Both the position numbers and the translations under genes were made by a program. Below the pieces are notes generated by a model. The model saw only the letters and a list, made by a program, of their open reading frames with translations, ran no database searches and was not told the origin of the DNA. Positions 10,132-19,409 of a DNA stretch of 64,000 bases are shown in pieces. The first letter of the stretch is position 1; each line of letters opens with the position of its first letter. This DNA comes from Ga0077527 sp945862135 (lineage in GTDB: Bacteria; Pseudomonadota; Gammaproteobacteria; Burkholderiales; SG8-41), in the NCBI GenBank assembly GCA_964203275.1, contig CAXNMF010000017.1:1-64000 (forward strand), given 5' to 3'.

Positions 10132-10857
10132 ATGCGCGTTGGACTGTTCGTTACCTGCCTTGTCGATCTGATGCGCCCGCGCATCGGCTTTGCGGCATTG
10201 GAGTTGCTGCAACAGGCGGGCTGTGAAGTGGTGGTGCCCGAAGCGCAGACCTGCTGCGGCCAGCCCGGCTACAACTCCGGTGATCGCGCCTCCGCCATTG
10301 CACTGGCGCGCAAGGTGGTGCGCGAATTCGCTGATTGTGAATACGTTGTCGCGCCCTCGGGTTCCTGTGCCGGCATGATCCGAGCGCATTTTCCTGAAAT
10401 GCTTAAAGACATTCCCGAAGAGGAGCGCGCCGCACTGACGGCGCTGGCGGCGAAGACCCATGAGCTGACGGATTTCCTGGTGAATGTCGCCCGGTTTAGC
10501 GTCAAGTCAAAAACATCAATAAAAACAATTACATATCATGATTCCTGCTCGGGGCTGCGTGAACTCGGCATCAAACAGCAGCCACGTTCCTTGCTGGCGC
10601 AGGTCGAAGGCGCGCAACTGCGCGAAATGAACGAGTGCGAGCAGTGCTGCGGTTTCGGCGGTGCGTTCGCGCTGAAGTTCGGCGAGATCTCTTCGCATAT
10701 TGCCGAACGCAAATGCGAAATGATCACGGCCAGCGGCGCCGATGCCGTGGTGCTCGGCGACCTCGGTTGCATGCTCAATATTGAAGGGCGCTTGCGCCGG
10801 CGCGGCGATGCAAAGACGCAGGTGCTGCATGTGGCCGAGGTGCTGTCGAGGAAATGA
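10132..10857 (+). CDS. lutA: LutA-like (Fe-S)-binding CCG-domain protein
   Basis: A 241-residue cytoplasmic protein of the LutA/YkgE family, one component of the LutABC system that oxidises L-lactate to pyruvate. Two cysteine-rich CCG domains are present: CLVD...TCCGQPGYNSG in the N-terminal half and HDSCSGLRELG...CEQCCGFGGAF in the C-terminal half. These are expected cluster or cofactor ligands. The length is normal for the family. It is unusual in being separate from lutB and lutC, which lie ~23 kb away at 33844 and 36816; no second lutA is seen near them. Here it sits behind a Bug receptor, which suggests a hydroxyacid supplied by that receptor. Confidence 0.85.
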   Translation: MRVGLFVTCLVDLMRPRIGFAALELLQQAGCEVVVPEAQTCCGQPGYNSGDRASAIALARKVVREFADCEYVVAPSGSCAGMIRAHFPEMLKDIPEEERAALTALAAKTHELTDFLVNVARFSVKSKTSIKTITYHDSCSGLRELGIKQQPRSLLAQVEGAQLREMNECEQCCGFGGAFALKFGEISSHIAERKCEMITASGADAVVLGDLGCMLNIEGRLRRRGDAKTQVLHVAEVLSRK

Positions 10858-11043
10858 CTGGTTTAAACCGGTCCCCGATTTACCGGTTGCTAATTTGCTT
10901 TACATGATTTCCTGTTATCAAAATTTAGAGGATTTTTGCTCTGGTAATAGTCCGTCGTTGCGCATGACATGGGCGTCTTTTTTTGAGAAATTGAAATGGC
11001 AGTCCACCGTCATCTTTGATTCAATCTTGCAAATCGCAAAAAA

Positions 11044-12330
11044 ATGAAAAACAAACTTCCCAGGATATTGGTATTCAGCGGTGATGCAAGGGATTGCAAA
11101 ACCTTGCGTGATGCCATCGGCGAGGAATATGAATTCCAGGAGGTTACAAGCATGGGGGATGCCATGAAGCAATGTCTCGCATTCCCGACACCCGATGCCG
11201 CACTGGTCAGCTATGCTGACTCGGAGTTTGACGGCCGTAATTTTCTGGCGTGGATGAAAGGCCGGCCAGACACTTCAATCATACCGGCGATTGTTATCTA
11301 CGAGAGCGAGTGGCAGGCCAGGGGGGGCATCGGATTTCTGGATGGGGCGTCTGATTATGTGACGAAGTCCTTCAACCTTGTCGCGCTTTCATCTAGGCTC
11401 ACGACACTGATTGAGCTTGCTCGTTTCAGGAGTAAGCAGAAGGATCTTTACCCAAAGTCCGTCTTGTCGATTCCACCAAGCGACGACTTTACGAAAGGCA
11501 TGAACCTTTATGAGGTGCCTACTGATGCGAAAAAGCACCGAATATTGATTGTCGACGACAATGAAATCAACCGTGAGATTGCCAAGGTTTTTCTTGCGGA
11601 TGCTGGTTTTGAAGTACATGCTTTTGCTCAGGCGGATGCAGCTTTTCAAGCGGCTTCAGCGATTTCATTCGATCTTGTTCTGACCGACCTCAACATGCCA
11701 GGTCGTGACGGTTATGAACTTTCGGCAGCACTGCGGAAACTGCCCGGCTATGCAGAAACCCCCATCCTGGCGATGACTGCCTCGACCCTTGATGAAGTCA
11801 GAAAAAGGTGTCTTGCCGCAGGTATCGATGGCCATGTCGAGAAGCCGGCTGACCCTGAAGTCATGATCCAGCAGGTCAGGAAATTCCTGCCTGCTGCTGA
11901 ACGGCGTAATGCAGCTTCTGAGGTTGAATCAGGCAGTTCTAAGCTTCCTGATTCAATTCGGGACATTCTGTTATCTGTGGATGGCCTTGATTACGACAAG
12001 GGAATATCGAATCTCGGCAGTAAAGATCTTTACGCGCAATTGCTCGGGGAATTCCAGTCTCTGCATGCTGACGACATGGTTGAGATGGCTCGTTTGTTGC
12101 ACGCATCAAGCGATGCCGATGCATTGCGTTTGGTGCATACCCTTAAAGGACTGGCGGGCACTCTTGGTCTGATCAAGGTTCAAAGCGCGTCTAGTCATCT
12201 TGAGCGGGGCATGCTATACAAAGTTCCCTCTACACTAATAGACCTTTATGTTGAAAGGACTGGCCAATTACTGGACAGACTGCAAATCGAACTCGCGTTT
12301 GCACTTAATAAAATGGTTTCTGCCAGCTAG
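11044..12330 (+). CDS. Response regulator with pseudo-receiver, receiver and intact HPt domain
   Basis: A 428-residue signalling protein with no DNA-binding output domain. Residues ~5-125 are a degenerate receiver: the N-terminal acidic pair is missing and the acceptor position of VSYADSEFDG aligns with Ser, though the Lys of VTKS remains. Residues ~165-285 are a canonical receiver with VDDNE, acceptor D215 in LTDLNMPG and a late Lys in EKPAD. Residues ~315-415 are an HPt domain with H365 in LVHTLKGLAG. It converges on the hybrid kinase gene and shares 63 bases with its 3' end. It probably works in that kinase's phosphorelay and supplies the HPt histidine the kinase lacks. That pairing is inference from proximity and domains. 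Confidence 0.87.
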   Translation: MKNKLPRILVFSGDARDCKTLRDAIGEEYEFQEVTSMGDAMKQCLAFPTPDAALVSYADSEFDGRNFLAWMKGRPDTSIIPAIVIYESEWQARGGIGFLDGASDYVTKSFNLVALSSRLTTLIELARFRSKQKDLYPKSVLSIPPSDDFTKGMNLYEVPTDAKKHRILIVDDNEINREIAKVFLADAGFEVHAFAQADAAFQAASAISFDLVLTDLNMPGRDGYELSAALRKLPGYAETPILAMTASTLDEVRKRCLAAGIDGHVEKPADPEVMIQQVRKFLPAAERRNAASEVESGSSKLPDSIRDILLSVDGLDYDKGISNLGSKDLYAQLLGEFQSLHADDMVEMARLLHASSDADALRLVHTLKGLAGTLGLIKVQSASSHLERGMLYKVPSTLIDLYVERTGQLLDRLQIELAFALNKMVSAS

Positions 12331-15330
12331 TCGCTTTTGCCAGCTCTCATTTGGCTTTACCGAGGTGCTTTTAACGCCGCTTTGATGGCTTTGATTGTCT
12401 GCACATGCAGGGATGTGAGTTTCAGGTGCCCGCTTAAATTCTTGTGATCCTTGCAGGGCTCTTTCTGCATCGGTGGCATGCCTGGCAAGTTTCCGGGCGC
12501 CGATGCTCTCGCAAAGTCCGGCATAGGTCCTTAACGACCTTGAGGCACTGTCCCGCTGGTTGCTACTCATTAATGCACCAATACGGTTCGGAAGATCTTC
12601 CTCAGTCAAAACGAAAAGTCGCAGCGCTGAAACATAGAAGTCGAAGTGTCCGCCCATCGATCGTATCGCCTCATTGCTGTCTATCCCCGCCAAATCAAGC
12701 AGCGCATGTTCTCCGCTTTCGGATTCGACTTTAGCAAGATTGGTATTCGACTTTGTCTTAGTTGTGGCCGGGACCGGATGAATCCATCGTTCAAGTGTCG
12801 ATAGCAGCAACTCAAGATCAATCGGCTTTGATACATAGTCGTTCATGCCGGCATCAATGCAGCGTTGCCTGTCGCTGATCAGCGCATGGGCGGTCAGTGC
12901 GATGATCGGTATTTTTCCAAGCCGGGGGTTTTCTCTTATCAGTTTTGTTGCGGTCAGCCCGTCCATTACCGGCATCTGGATGTCCATCAATATAAGATCA
13001 AAGAGGCAGTCTTTGTCAGCGAGTAAGTCAACAGCCTCCCTGCCATTCATCGCTGCTGTAATAATTGCCCCCTGGGTTTCCAGAAATTCCCTCGCAATCT
13101 GCTGGTTGATGAGGTTATCTTCGACCAAGAGTACGCGGACACCCGCGAGCCTGTTGCTGGCAGATCCCACCGTGCCGGGAGCGTGGGAAGATGAATTTTC
13201 AGGTAGCGCTGCAATCAAAGCGTCGAAAATGGTGGATGCTGTTGCCGGTTTTGTGAAAAATCCGTCGATACTGCCGCTGTGTTGATTGCCGGAAAGCAGT
13301 TCCTTCCCGAATGCGGTCATCATAATGATGACTGGTTGGTAGTCCGTTCGTTGTTTAATCAGGCGTGCGGCCATATCGCCAGTGATGCCCGGCATTTTCC
13401 AGTCCATCAATATCAAGGAGTATTTCACTCCTTTTCTCGTAGCTTTTTCAATGGCCAGTTCACCGGATTCGGCTTCGTCACAGGCAATGTTAAAGGAATT
13501 GAGGTGGGCGACGACTATGTCTCGGGCCTCGGGATTGTCGTCGACTACCAGTGCGCTGGCACCTATGAACCAGTTGGGAATGATCTTGCGTGCAAGGACA
13601 TTTGATTTTTTAAGAGGGATGGCGAACCGGAATGTCGAGCCGGTACCGGGCTGGCTGTCAACAATGATTTCCCCGGACATCAATCCAATAATCCGCTTGC
13701 AGATTGCCAGCCCCAGGCCTGTTCCGCCAAACCGTCGGGTAATTGATATGTCGGCCTGCGAAAAGGAATCGAAGACATGTTTTTTCTGCTCTTCGGTCAT
13801 GCCTATGCCGGTATCCCGTACCCTAAATTCGATGAGTGCACGGTCATCGGTCTCCTGCAGGAGATCTGCGGTCAATGTTACGCTGCCCTTCTCTGTGAAC
13901 TTGACGGCATTGCCGACAAGATTGGTGAGGACTTGGGTAAGACGTAGCGGGTCTCCACTAACAACTTGGGGCACTTCCTTGCCGATACGGTAAAGCAGTT
14001 CAATGGGCTTTTCTGCGATAGCAGGGCCAACAAAAGTGCTTACCTTGGAAAGTATTTCATCCAGATCGAAGGTCTTGTCTTCAAGCTCCAGTTTTCCGGC
14101 CTCAAGCTTCGAAAAGTCAAGGATGTCGTTGATGATGCCAAGCAAGGATTTTCCGGATTGATAGATTTTCTGAATATAGTCCCGCTGCTTATTGTCGAGT
14201 CCGGTTTTCAGCGCCAGTTGTGCCATACCGATGACTGCATTCATCGGGGTTCTGATTTCGTGGCTCATGTTAGCCAGGAACATGGATTTGACGTGATCGG
14301 CCTGTTCGGCGGATTCTTTTGCGATACGCATTGATTGCGCAGCCGATATGACATCGGTGATATCGCTCACGCCCCATATATAACCTTTAACGATGCTGTT
14401 TTTGTCGATTCTGGACCTGATCAGACGTGCCCAGAAGGTGCTGCCGTCAAGGCGTTTTAGCTGCAGATCCAGGGGAACACCGTCATGGATTGTTTCTTCC
14501 GTGAATGAGTCGCCAATATCAGGCAGCAGTCCACTGAAAGTATTTTCTGCGAGAGAGCCCGGCGGGAAACGCAGCAACTCTTCCATTTTTCTGTTGCATC
14601 GGGTGACCAGGTCGCCTCTTTGCACCATGATGCCGAAACCCGCAGATTCGAACAGGGCGTGCTGAAACTGCAATTCATCTTTCAGGGAGCCCTCGCGTTG
14701 TTTCAGCGTTTCAGTCATGCGATTGAATGCTTTTGCCAGCTCCATAAGTTCTTTGGCGCCGGATTCTGGGATTTTTTCGCTGAAATCTCCAGCTGAAACC
14801 TTGTTCACGCCGCGCGATAGAAGGGTAATAGGGCGAACCAGCAACAGGAGTTGCGTTATGCCAATCAAAAGCGCGGTGCAAAGGCAGGCGCCGATCAATG
14901 CGAGGCCGATAAATCTGATTTCCTGAATTGCATCCTCTCTCAGCTTGTTCTCATTGGGGTAAACCGTGAAGGTTCCAAGAAATTTCTCACGATGCCTGAT
15001 TTCGACGGCAATACCGTTGTCAGCAGAAGCAGATGTTATTTTGTCCAGCGGGTAAATGATCCGCCCGTCGGCATTGCTCAGTTTGGCACTCAGCCAATCC
15101 GGATTCGATTCAAGCAGAAGGTTCAGGGTGCCTTCCAATGCGGCAAGGTCACTCGACAGCATATCTGGCACCAGCGTGGTGCCGATGTAGGACATTTGCT
15201 GCCTTTCGGTTTTATACCAATGGGAAAAGCGTTTCTTTTCGACGATGGGTTGCCAGATCAGGACAAGAAAAAAAGTAATGAAAAGCAGTATTCCTGCAGT
15301 GATGGCGAGAAGTCTGGTTTTGAGTTGCAT
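12268..15330 (-). CDS. Hybrid sensor histidine kinase (HAMP-PAS-HisKA-HATPase-REC-REC-degenerate HPt)
   Basis: A membrane kinase of 1020 residues from the ATG at 15330. An upstream in-frame ATG at 15426 would overlap the preceding gene and adds no domain, so I prefer 15330. Order: TM1 (~6-26), short periplasmic part, TM2 (~140-165), HAMP, PAS, HisKA with H357 in MSHEIRTP, HATPase with GNAVKF, DTGIGM and GGTGLGLAI, receiver 1 (D643 in LMDWKMPG), receiver 2 (D783 in LMDIQMPVMDG), and a C-terminal HPt-like segment. In the HPt segment the phosphorylatable His is Arg934 (AGG codon at 12529-12531, context SLRTYAG), so it should be inactive. The gene lies 31 bases downstream of the PhnD-like binding protein gene, in the same direction, which probably delivers the ligand signal. 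Confidence 0.88.
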   Translation of the reverse strand: MQLKTRLLAITAGILLFITFFLVLIWQPIVEKKRFSHWYKTERQQMSYIGTTLVPDMLSSDLAALEGTLNLLLESNPDWLSAKLSNADGRIIYPLDKITSASADNGIAVEIRHREKFLGTFTVYPNENKLREDAIQEIRFIGLALIGACLCTALLIGITQLLLLVRPITLLSRGVNKVSAGDFSEKIPESGAKELMELAKAFNRMTETLKQREGSLKDELQFQHALFESAGFGIMVQRGDLVTRCNRKMEELLRFPPGSLAENTFSGLLPDIGDSFTEETIHDGVPLDLQLKRLDGSTFWARLIRSRIDKNSIVKGYIWGVSDITDVISAAQSMRIAKESAEQADHVKSMFLANMSHEIRTPMNAVIGMAQLALKTGLDNKQRDYIQKIYQSGKSLLGIINDILDFSKLEAGKLELEDKTFDLDEILSKVSTFVGPAIAEKPIELLYRIGKEVPQVVSGDPLRLTQVLTNLVGNAVKFTEKGSVTLTADLLQETDDRALIEFRVRDTGIGMTEEQKKHVFDSFSQADISITRRFGGTGLGLAICKRIIGLMSGEIIVDSQPGTGSTFRFAIPLKKSNVLARKIIPNWFIGASALVVDDNPEARDIVVAHLNSFNIACDEAESGELAIEKATRKGVKYSLILMDWKMPGITGDMAARLIKQRTDYQPVIIMMTAFGKELLSGNQHSGSIDGFFTKPATASTIFDALIAALPENSSSHAPGTVGSASNRLAGVRVLLVEDNLINQQIAREFLETQGAIITAAMNGREAVDLLADKDCLFDLILMDIQMPVMDGLTATKLIRENPRLGKIPIIALTAHALISDRQRCIDAGMNDYVSKPIDLELLLSTLERWIHPVPATTKTKSNTNLAKVESESGEHALLDLAGIDSNEAIRSMGGHFDFYVSALRLFVLTEEDLPNRIGALMSSNQRDSASRSLRTYAGLCESIGARKLARHATDAERALQGSQEFKRAPETHIPACADNQSHQSGVKSTSVKPNESWQKRLAGRNHFIKCKREFDLQSVQ

Positions 15331-15361
15331 TGCCTTAATCGGTCCCCTGCTAGGACTTCTG

Positions 15362-16234
15362 CTATCGAACAAAAAACTCTTCAAGTTGCATGTTCTCGAG
15401 CACTTTGTATTCGCTGGTTGCAGCAATGCCGATTTTTAGGATTGGAACCTTGGACAACTGGGCTCGACCTTCGGTGGTTTCAGCGTAAGCCAGAATGACT
15501 TCCTGAAATTGTCTGGAGATTTTAGAAGGTATGCGCGAATGCGCTGCGATGGGATGTGTCGGCAAGGCGACTGTCTTGTAAAGTATTCGAAGCTGGTTTT
15601 TTATCAAAGGAATTTCGGCCTCCAGGGTGCTGTCGATGCCACCGCCGGCGTCGACCGTGCCGGCAACAACACTGCGATAAACCGATGCATGTGACTTTAC
15701 ATATGAAATTTCCGGCGCGATCTTGAATTTTCTTGCGAATTCGGCTCTTGGAATGAGCGCTACTCCAAGCGCATTAGGTGCAGGCATAGCCACTTTCCTG
15801 CCATGTAGTTCTTCAACTCGCTTGATCGGGCTGTCGTTGCGGACCACGATGATACCTTGGAGCGGCTCCGCATGATCTCTCAGCAGGGCTGTGTAGCGCT
15901 GTGACTTGTGCGCTTGGACAAAGTGATAGGGATTCATATAGGCGAAATCGAACTCCCCCTTGTAGAGAAACTTCTCAAACTCTGGGATCGTCGGGCTGCC
16001 GCGCAGAATGATGCGATGGCCTGTTTTTAGCTCGATTTCCCTTGCGATTGGTGCCCAGGCCTCTTCGATCTTGCGGGAGTCGAATTGCGGGACGATACCC
16101 AAGGAGAACTCCGCCGACAGCGATGCCGCGCTGTATCCCAGCAGCATGAAAAAGATCATCAGAAATTTAAATCGGATTCCGTTACTGTATTTTCCGGGAA
16201 AGTAACTGTTTATTTTTTTCAAGGGTGTGGTCAT
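15362..16234 (-). CDS. PhnD-like periplasmic substrate-binding protein, putative sensor partner
   Basis: A 290-residue protein of the phosphate/phosphonate-binding PhnD superfamily. An N-terminal hydrophobic export segment (~24-40) ends near SLSA. It is followed by FSLGIVPQFDSRKIEEAWAPI, the FDFAYMNPYHFV ligand-loop region and GRKVAMPAPNALGVALIP, typical of the family. No ABC permease or ATPase gene is nearby. The next gene downstream is a hybrid histidine kinase, so a sensory role (ligand-loaded protein touching the kinase periplasmic part) is more likely than transport. The ligand is unknown. An alternative start at the internal MIFFMLLG would give a shorter signal peptide. Confidence 0.78.
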   Translation of the reverse strand: MTTPLKKINSYFPGKYSNGIRFKFLMIFFMLLGYSAASLSAEFSLGIVPQFDSRKIEEAWAPIAREIELKTGHRIILRGSPTIPEFEKFLYKGEFDFAYMNPYHFVQAHKSQRYTALLRDHAEPLQGIIVVRNDSPIKRVEELHGRKVAMPAPNALGVALIPRAEFARKFKIAPEISYVKSHASVYRSVVAGTVDAGGGIDSTLEAEIPLIKNQLRILYKTVALPTHPIAAHSRIPSKISRQFQEVILAYAETTEGRAQLSKVPILKIGIAATSEYKVLENMQLEEFFVR

Positions 16235-16410
16235 GATTTGAATGCCGGAGTCATTCCAAGACTCTGATTTAAATGATAAATTTAAAATACTATTGATGCA
16301 TCACTGTATCATGCATAAAAATAAAAACTAAAAGGAAATGTAGCAGTTTTTTGGAATAGAAATCAGTTTGCAGGTTTGTATGGTTTAGAGAACTCACAGG
16401 GAGAAATGCC

Positions 16411-18195
16411 ATGAACCAGAACGACCATAACAATATTGATATCGATCGCCGCAACCTGCTCAAGGTGGCCGCCACCGGGGTAGCCGCTGTGACGATGGGG
16501 GCATCTCTGCCAGCCGCCGGTGCTGATGCGAAGCCGCACAAGGCTTCATCTCCCGCAATGGCGAGGAAGTCCGACCCCCTCAACATTGTATTTATCTTCA
16601 CCGACCAGGAACGTTATTTCCGGCGCCAGCCCAAGGGCCTGAGCCTTCCCGGCCATGACCGTCTGGCGCGCACCGGCGTCACCTTTCACAACCATTACTG
16701 TCCGGCGGTGATGTGCACCTCTTCGCGCGCGGTTCTGATGACCGGACTGCAGACCGCGGACAACGGCATGTATGAAAACGTCGATGCGCCCTGGGTGAAG
16801 CCGATGTCGGACAAGATTCCGACCATCGGTCACATGCTGCGCAAGGCGGGCTATTACACGGCCTACAAGGGTAAATGGCATCTGAACCGGGATTTTGAAA
16901 GCACGAACCCCGACAAGCTGTTCACTACCGAGATGAATGCCCACGGCTTCTCGGACTACGCCTGGCCCGGTGACGTTCTTGCGCATGAACTCGGCGGTTA
17001 CCGTTTCGATCACATGATCGCGGGCAGCGCGGTGTCCTGGCTGCGCAACAAGGGGCGGCCGCTGAGCGATGACGGCAAACCCTGGGCGCTCACGGTGAGC
17101 CTGGTCAATCCCCACGACATCATGTATTTCAACGCCGATGCGCCTGGCGAGAAGGTGCAGGACACCGGCAAGCTGATGATGCAGGCCGTGCGCGCGCCGG
17201 ACCATCCGTTCTACAAAAAGCAGTTCGGCATGCCGGTGGCCGCCAGCCTGCGGCAACCTTTTGATGAGCCGGGTCGCCCGAAAGCACACGGCGAATTCGA
17301 CAAGGCCTGGGGTTATACGCTCGGCCGGATTCCGCACGATGAGGCACGCTGGCAGCGCTTCAATGATTTTTACCTGAACAGCATCCGCAGCGTCGATGCG
17401 CAGATCGCGACGATTCTCGGCGAACTTGAAGCGCTTGGGCTGTCCGACCGCACCATGGTGGTGTTCACGGCTGACCATGGCGAGATGGGCGGCGCCCACG
17501 GCCTGCGCGGCAAGGGCGGCTTCGCCTACGAGGAGAGCCTGCATGTGCCGATGTACATCGTGCATCCGGACGTCAAAGGCGGGCAGGAGACCCGCGCGCT
17601 GACCAGCCACATCGACATCGCGACGACCCTGCTGGCCACCGCCGGACTCAAGCGTGACCGCATGGGCGAAGTGGCCGGTCGCGATTTGCCGGGCCGCGAT
17701 ATCGGCGCGGCGCTCAACAACCCGCGGGGCGGCGAACATACCGTGCGCCCCTCGATCCTGTTCACCTACAGCGGGCTCGCCCAGAACGACGCTGAACTGA
17801 TGCGGATCATGGCTGAAGGTGTTGCCGCGGGGAAAGATCGCGCCGCCGCGGTAAAGGACAGCGGTTTCAAGCCCGACCTGAGAAAACGCGGCAGCCTGCG
17901 TACGGTGTTCGATGGCCGCTACAAATTTACCCGCTATTTCTCGCCGCTCCAGCGCAATCGTCCGACGACACTCGATGCCTTGTATGAGTTGAACGAAGCC
18001 GAGTTGTACGATCTCCAGAAAGATCCGGCGGAAATGAAAAACATCGCTGCAAAGAAGGGAGACAACAGCAAACTGGTGATGGAGATGAACACCAAGCTCA
18101 ACACGGTGCTCGACGCCGAATTCGGCAAGGACGATGGCCGGGAAATGCCAAAGGTCGAGGGCATTGCGTGGTCGGCGTATCGCGTGGAGCTTTAA
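16411..18195 (+). CDS. Tat-exported sulfatase-like hydrolase
   Basis: A 594-residue alkaline-phosphatase-superfamily enzyme. An N-terminal DRRNLLK followed by a hydrophobic Ala-rich stretch is a Tat signal. The catalytic region shows FIFTDQERY, then C102 in CTSSRAVLMTG, GKWH (residues ~151-154) and FTADHGEMGGAHG. C102 is the residue expected to be converted to formylglycine. The usual motif is C-x-P-S-R; here the third position is Ser, so maturation by the standard enzyme is less certain. The substrate is unknown (sulfate ester or phosphonate monoester). No maturase gene is adjacent. It is divergent from the PhnD-like gene across a 176-base AT-rich gap. Confidence 0.85.
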   Translation: MNQNDHNNIDIDRRNLLKVAATGVAAVTMGASLPAAGADAKPHKASSPAMARKSDPLNIVFIFTDQERYFRRQPKGLSLPGHDRLARTGVTFHNHYCPAVMCTSSRAVLMTGLQTADNGMYENVDAPWVKPMSDKIPTIGHMLRKAGYYTAYKGKWHLNRDFESTNPDKLFTTEMNAHGFSDYAWPGDVLAHELGGYRFDHMIAGSAVSWLRNKGRPLSDDGKPWALTVSLVNPHDIMYFNADAPGEKVQDTGKLMMQAVRAPDHPFYKKQFGMPVAASLRQPFDEPGRPKAHGEFDKAWGYTLGRIPHDEARWQRFNDFYLNSIRSVDAQIATILGELEALGLSDRTMVVFTADHGEMGGAHGLRGKGGFAYEESLHVPMYIVHPDVKGGQETRALTSHIDIATTLLATAGLKRDRMGEVAGRDLPGRDIGAALNNPRGGEHTVRPSILFTYSGLAQNDAELMRIMAEGVAAGKDRAAAVKDSGFKPDLRKRGSLRTVFDGRYKFTRYFSPLQRNRPTTLDALYELNEAELYDLQKDPAEMKNIAAKKGDNSKLVMEMNTKLNTVLDAEFGKDDGREMPKVEGIAWSAYRVEL

Positions 18196-18571
18196 TCCGG
18201 ATTCATCGAGGTCCGTGAGTCTGCCGGTCAAAACAGCGGGGCCCGGGCTTTTGCAAATCAGAGTTTGTAGGGTCCGGATTCCTACTTTAGGTGGCGGCTC
18301 GTGATACCGATACGTTTTTCCGTACGGTCATTCCATGAACGGTTCAAGGATGATACGGGGCAGTTGCTGCAAGGCAGTGTAGATGGCGGCTGGGTGACGA
18401 TGGACACGGTAAGGATGTTTGAGGTCAATGTGCCAGCTGAGTGAGCGGATGGGCGGATTTGATCGGTCAGGCCGGGAGTTTCCACCCATTGACTTGACCT
18501 GTTCCACGGTGCAAGGTCATTGGCAGAATCCTTCATTTGTCGGCAGCCCACCTGCAGCCCGGAGACATGAA
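18196..18571. other. Intergenic region upstream of the PEP-CTERM gene
   Basis: 376 bases without a convincing gene. A reading frame opens upstream at 18419 but lacks a ribosome site and a signal peptide at that start. A weak sigma-54-like TGGCAG lies at 18521, with a poor -12 half. I call no promoter. Confidence 0.5.
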
Positions 18572-19393
18572 ATGAATCACGCAATTGCCGGTATCTGGCT
18601 CGCGCTTTCCGCAACCCTTGCCGTATTCGGTATTGCCCCTGCGAGCGCAGCCCCGGTGCCGGGGCAGGGCACATGGGAATCCACACTGCAGGCCCGTGAT
18701 CTGAATAGCGACGGCATCCGCGATGCCTTTTACGATACGGCGTTGAACATCACCTGGCTGGCCGACGCCAACGCGAACCTCGCCAATGCAAATCTTGTTC
18801 CGAACGTCTACGCAGGCGGCAACATGACCTGGGGCGCGGCTGTCACCTGGGCAGACACACTGTCAATTGGCGGGTATAGCAACTGGCGGCTGCCGAAGTT
18901 CGTCGATACCGGCAGCGCGGGCTGCAACTTCAGCTTTTCCGGCGGAACGGATTGCGGCTACAACGTGCAGACCGTGAGCGGCAGCACGGTTTACAGCGAG
19001 ATGGCCCACCTCTATTTCAATACTCTGGGCAACCTCAGCCGCTACACCACCTCGGGCGTGGATCGGGGCGGCACCATGGGCACTGATTACGGCCTGGTGA
19101 ATTCCGGCCCCTTTGAAAACTTTGAGGATCTGGTCAGTCCCACGGTTGCAACTTACTACTGGCTGGATTCCGATTACGCGCTGAACTCCGTATATGCCTG
19201 GGCATTCGTTCCGGCGGACGGGGGGCAGTATATTTTCAGCAAGGTCGATCTGAGCAGTCCGCGCCTTGCGATCGCGGTTCACGATGGCGACATCGGATCT
19301 CCGATACCCGAGCCCGAAATCTACGCGATGATGCTCGCAGGGCTAGGGATGCTGGGCTGGGCCGGACGCCGCGGCAGACGGAATCCGCACTAG
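18572..19393 (+). CDS. PEP-CTERM sorted exported protein with DUF1566-like region
   Basis: A 273-residue exported protein. The ATG at 18572 has GGAG seven bases upstream and opens directly into a signal peptide (MNHAIAGIWLALS... ending near ASAAP), so it is preferred over the longer frame. The body has an early DxNxDGxxDAFYDT-like segment and NITWLADAN, followed by a WADTLSIGGYSNWRLPKF block of the Lcl/DUF1566 type. The C-terminus is a textbook PEP-CTERM signal: IPEPEIYAMMLAGLGMLGW followed by a basic tail. Such proteins are processed by an exosortase (EpsH family) and usually go to the exopolysaccharide matrix. No exosortase gene is in the window. Confidence 0.85.
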   Translation: MNHAIAGIWLALSATLAVFGIAPASAAPVPGQGTWESTLQARDLNSDGIRDAFYDTALNITWLADANANLANANLVPNVYAGGNMTWGAAVTWADTLSIGGYSNWRLPKFVDTGSAGCNFSFSGGTDCGYNVQTVSGSTVYSEMAHLYFNTLGNLSRYTTSGVDRGGTMGTDYGLVNSGPFENFEDLVSPTVATYYWLDSDYALNSVYAWAFVPADGGQYIFSKVDLSSPRLAIAVHDGDIGSPIPEPEIYAMMLAGLGMLGWAGRRGRRNPH

Positions 19394-19409
19394 TTCCGGG
19401 TAAACCGGC

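Noticed and set aside
16546..18231. A long open frame (561 codons) antisense to the sulfatase gene.
   Set aside because: It is a mirror of the codon pattern of a GC-rich gene; it has no ribosome site, recognisable domain or neighbour logic.
18521..18536. TGGCAG-type sequence upstream of the PEP-CTERM gene as a sigma-54 promoter.
   Set aside because: The -12 half (TTCA) is poor, and only part of the -24 half fits. Sigma-54 control of PEP-CTERM genes is known in some species but is not supported here.
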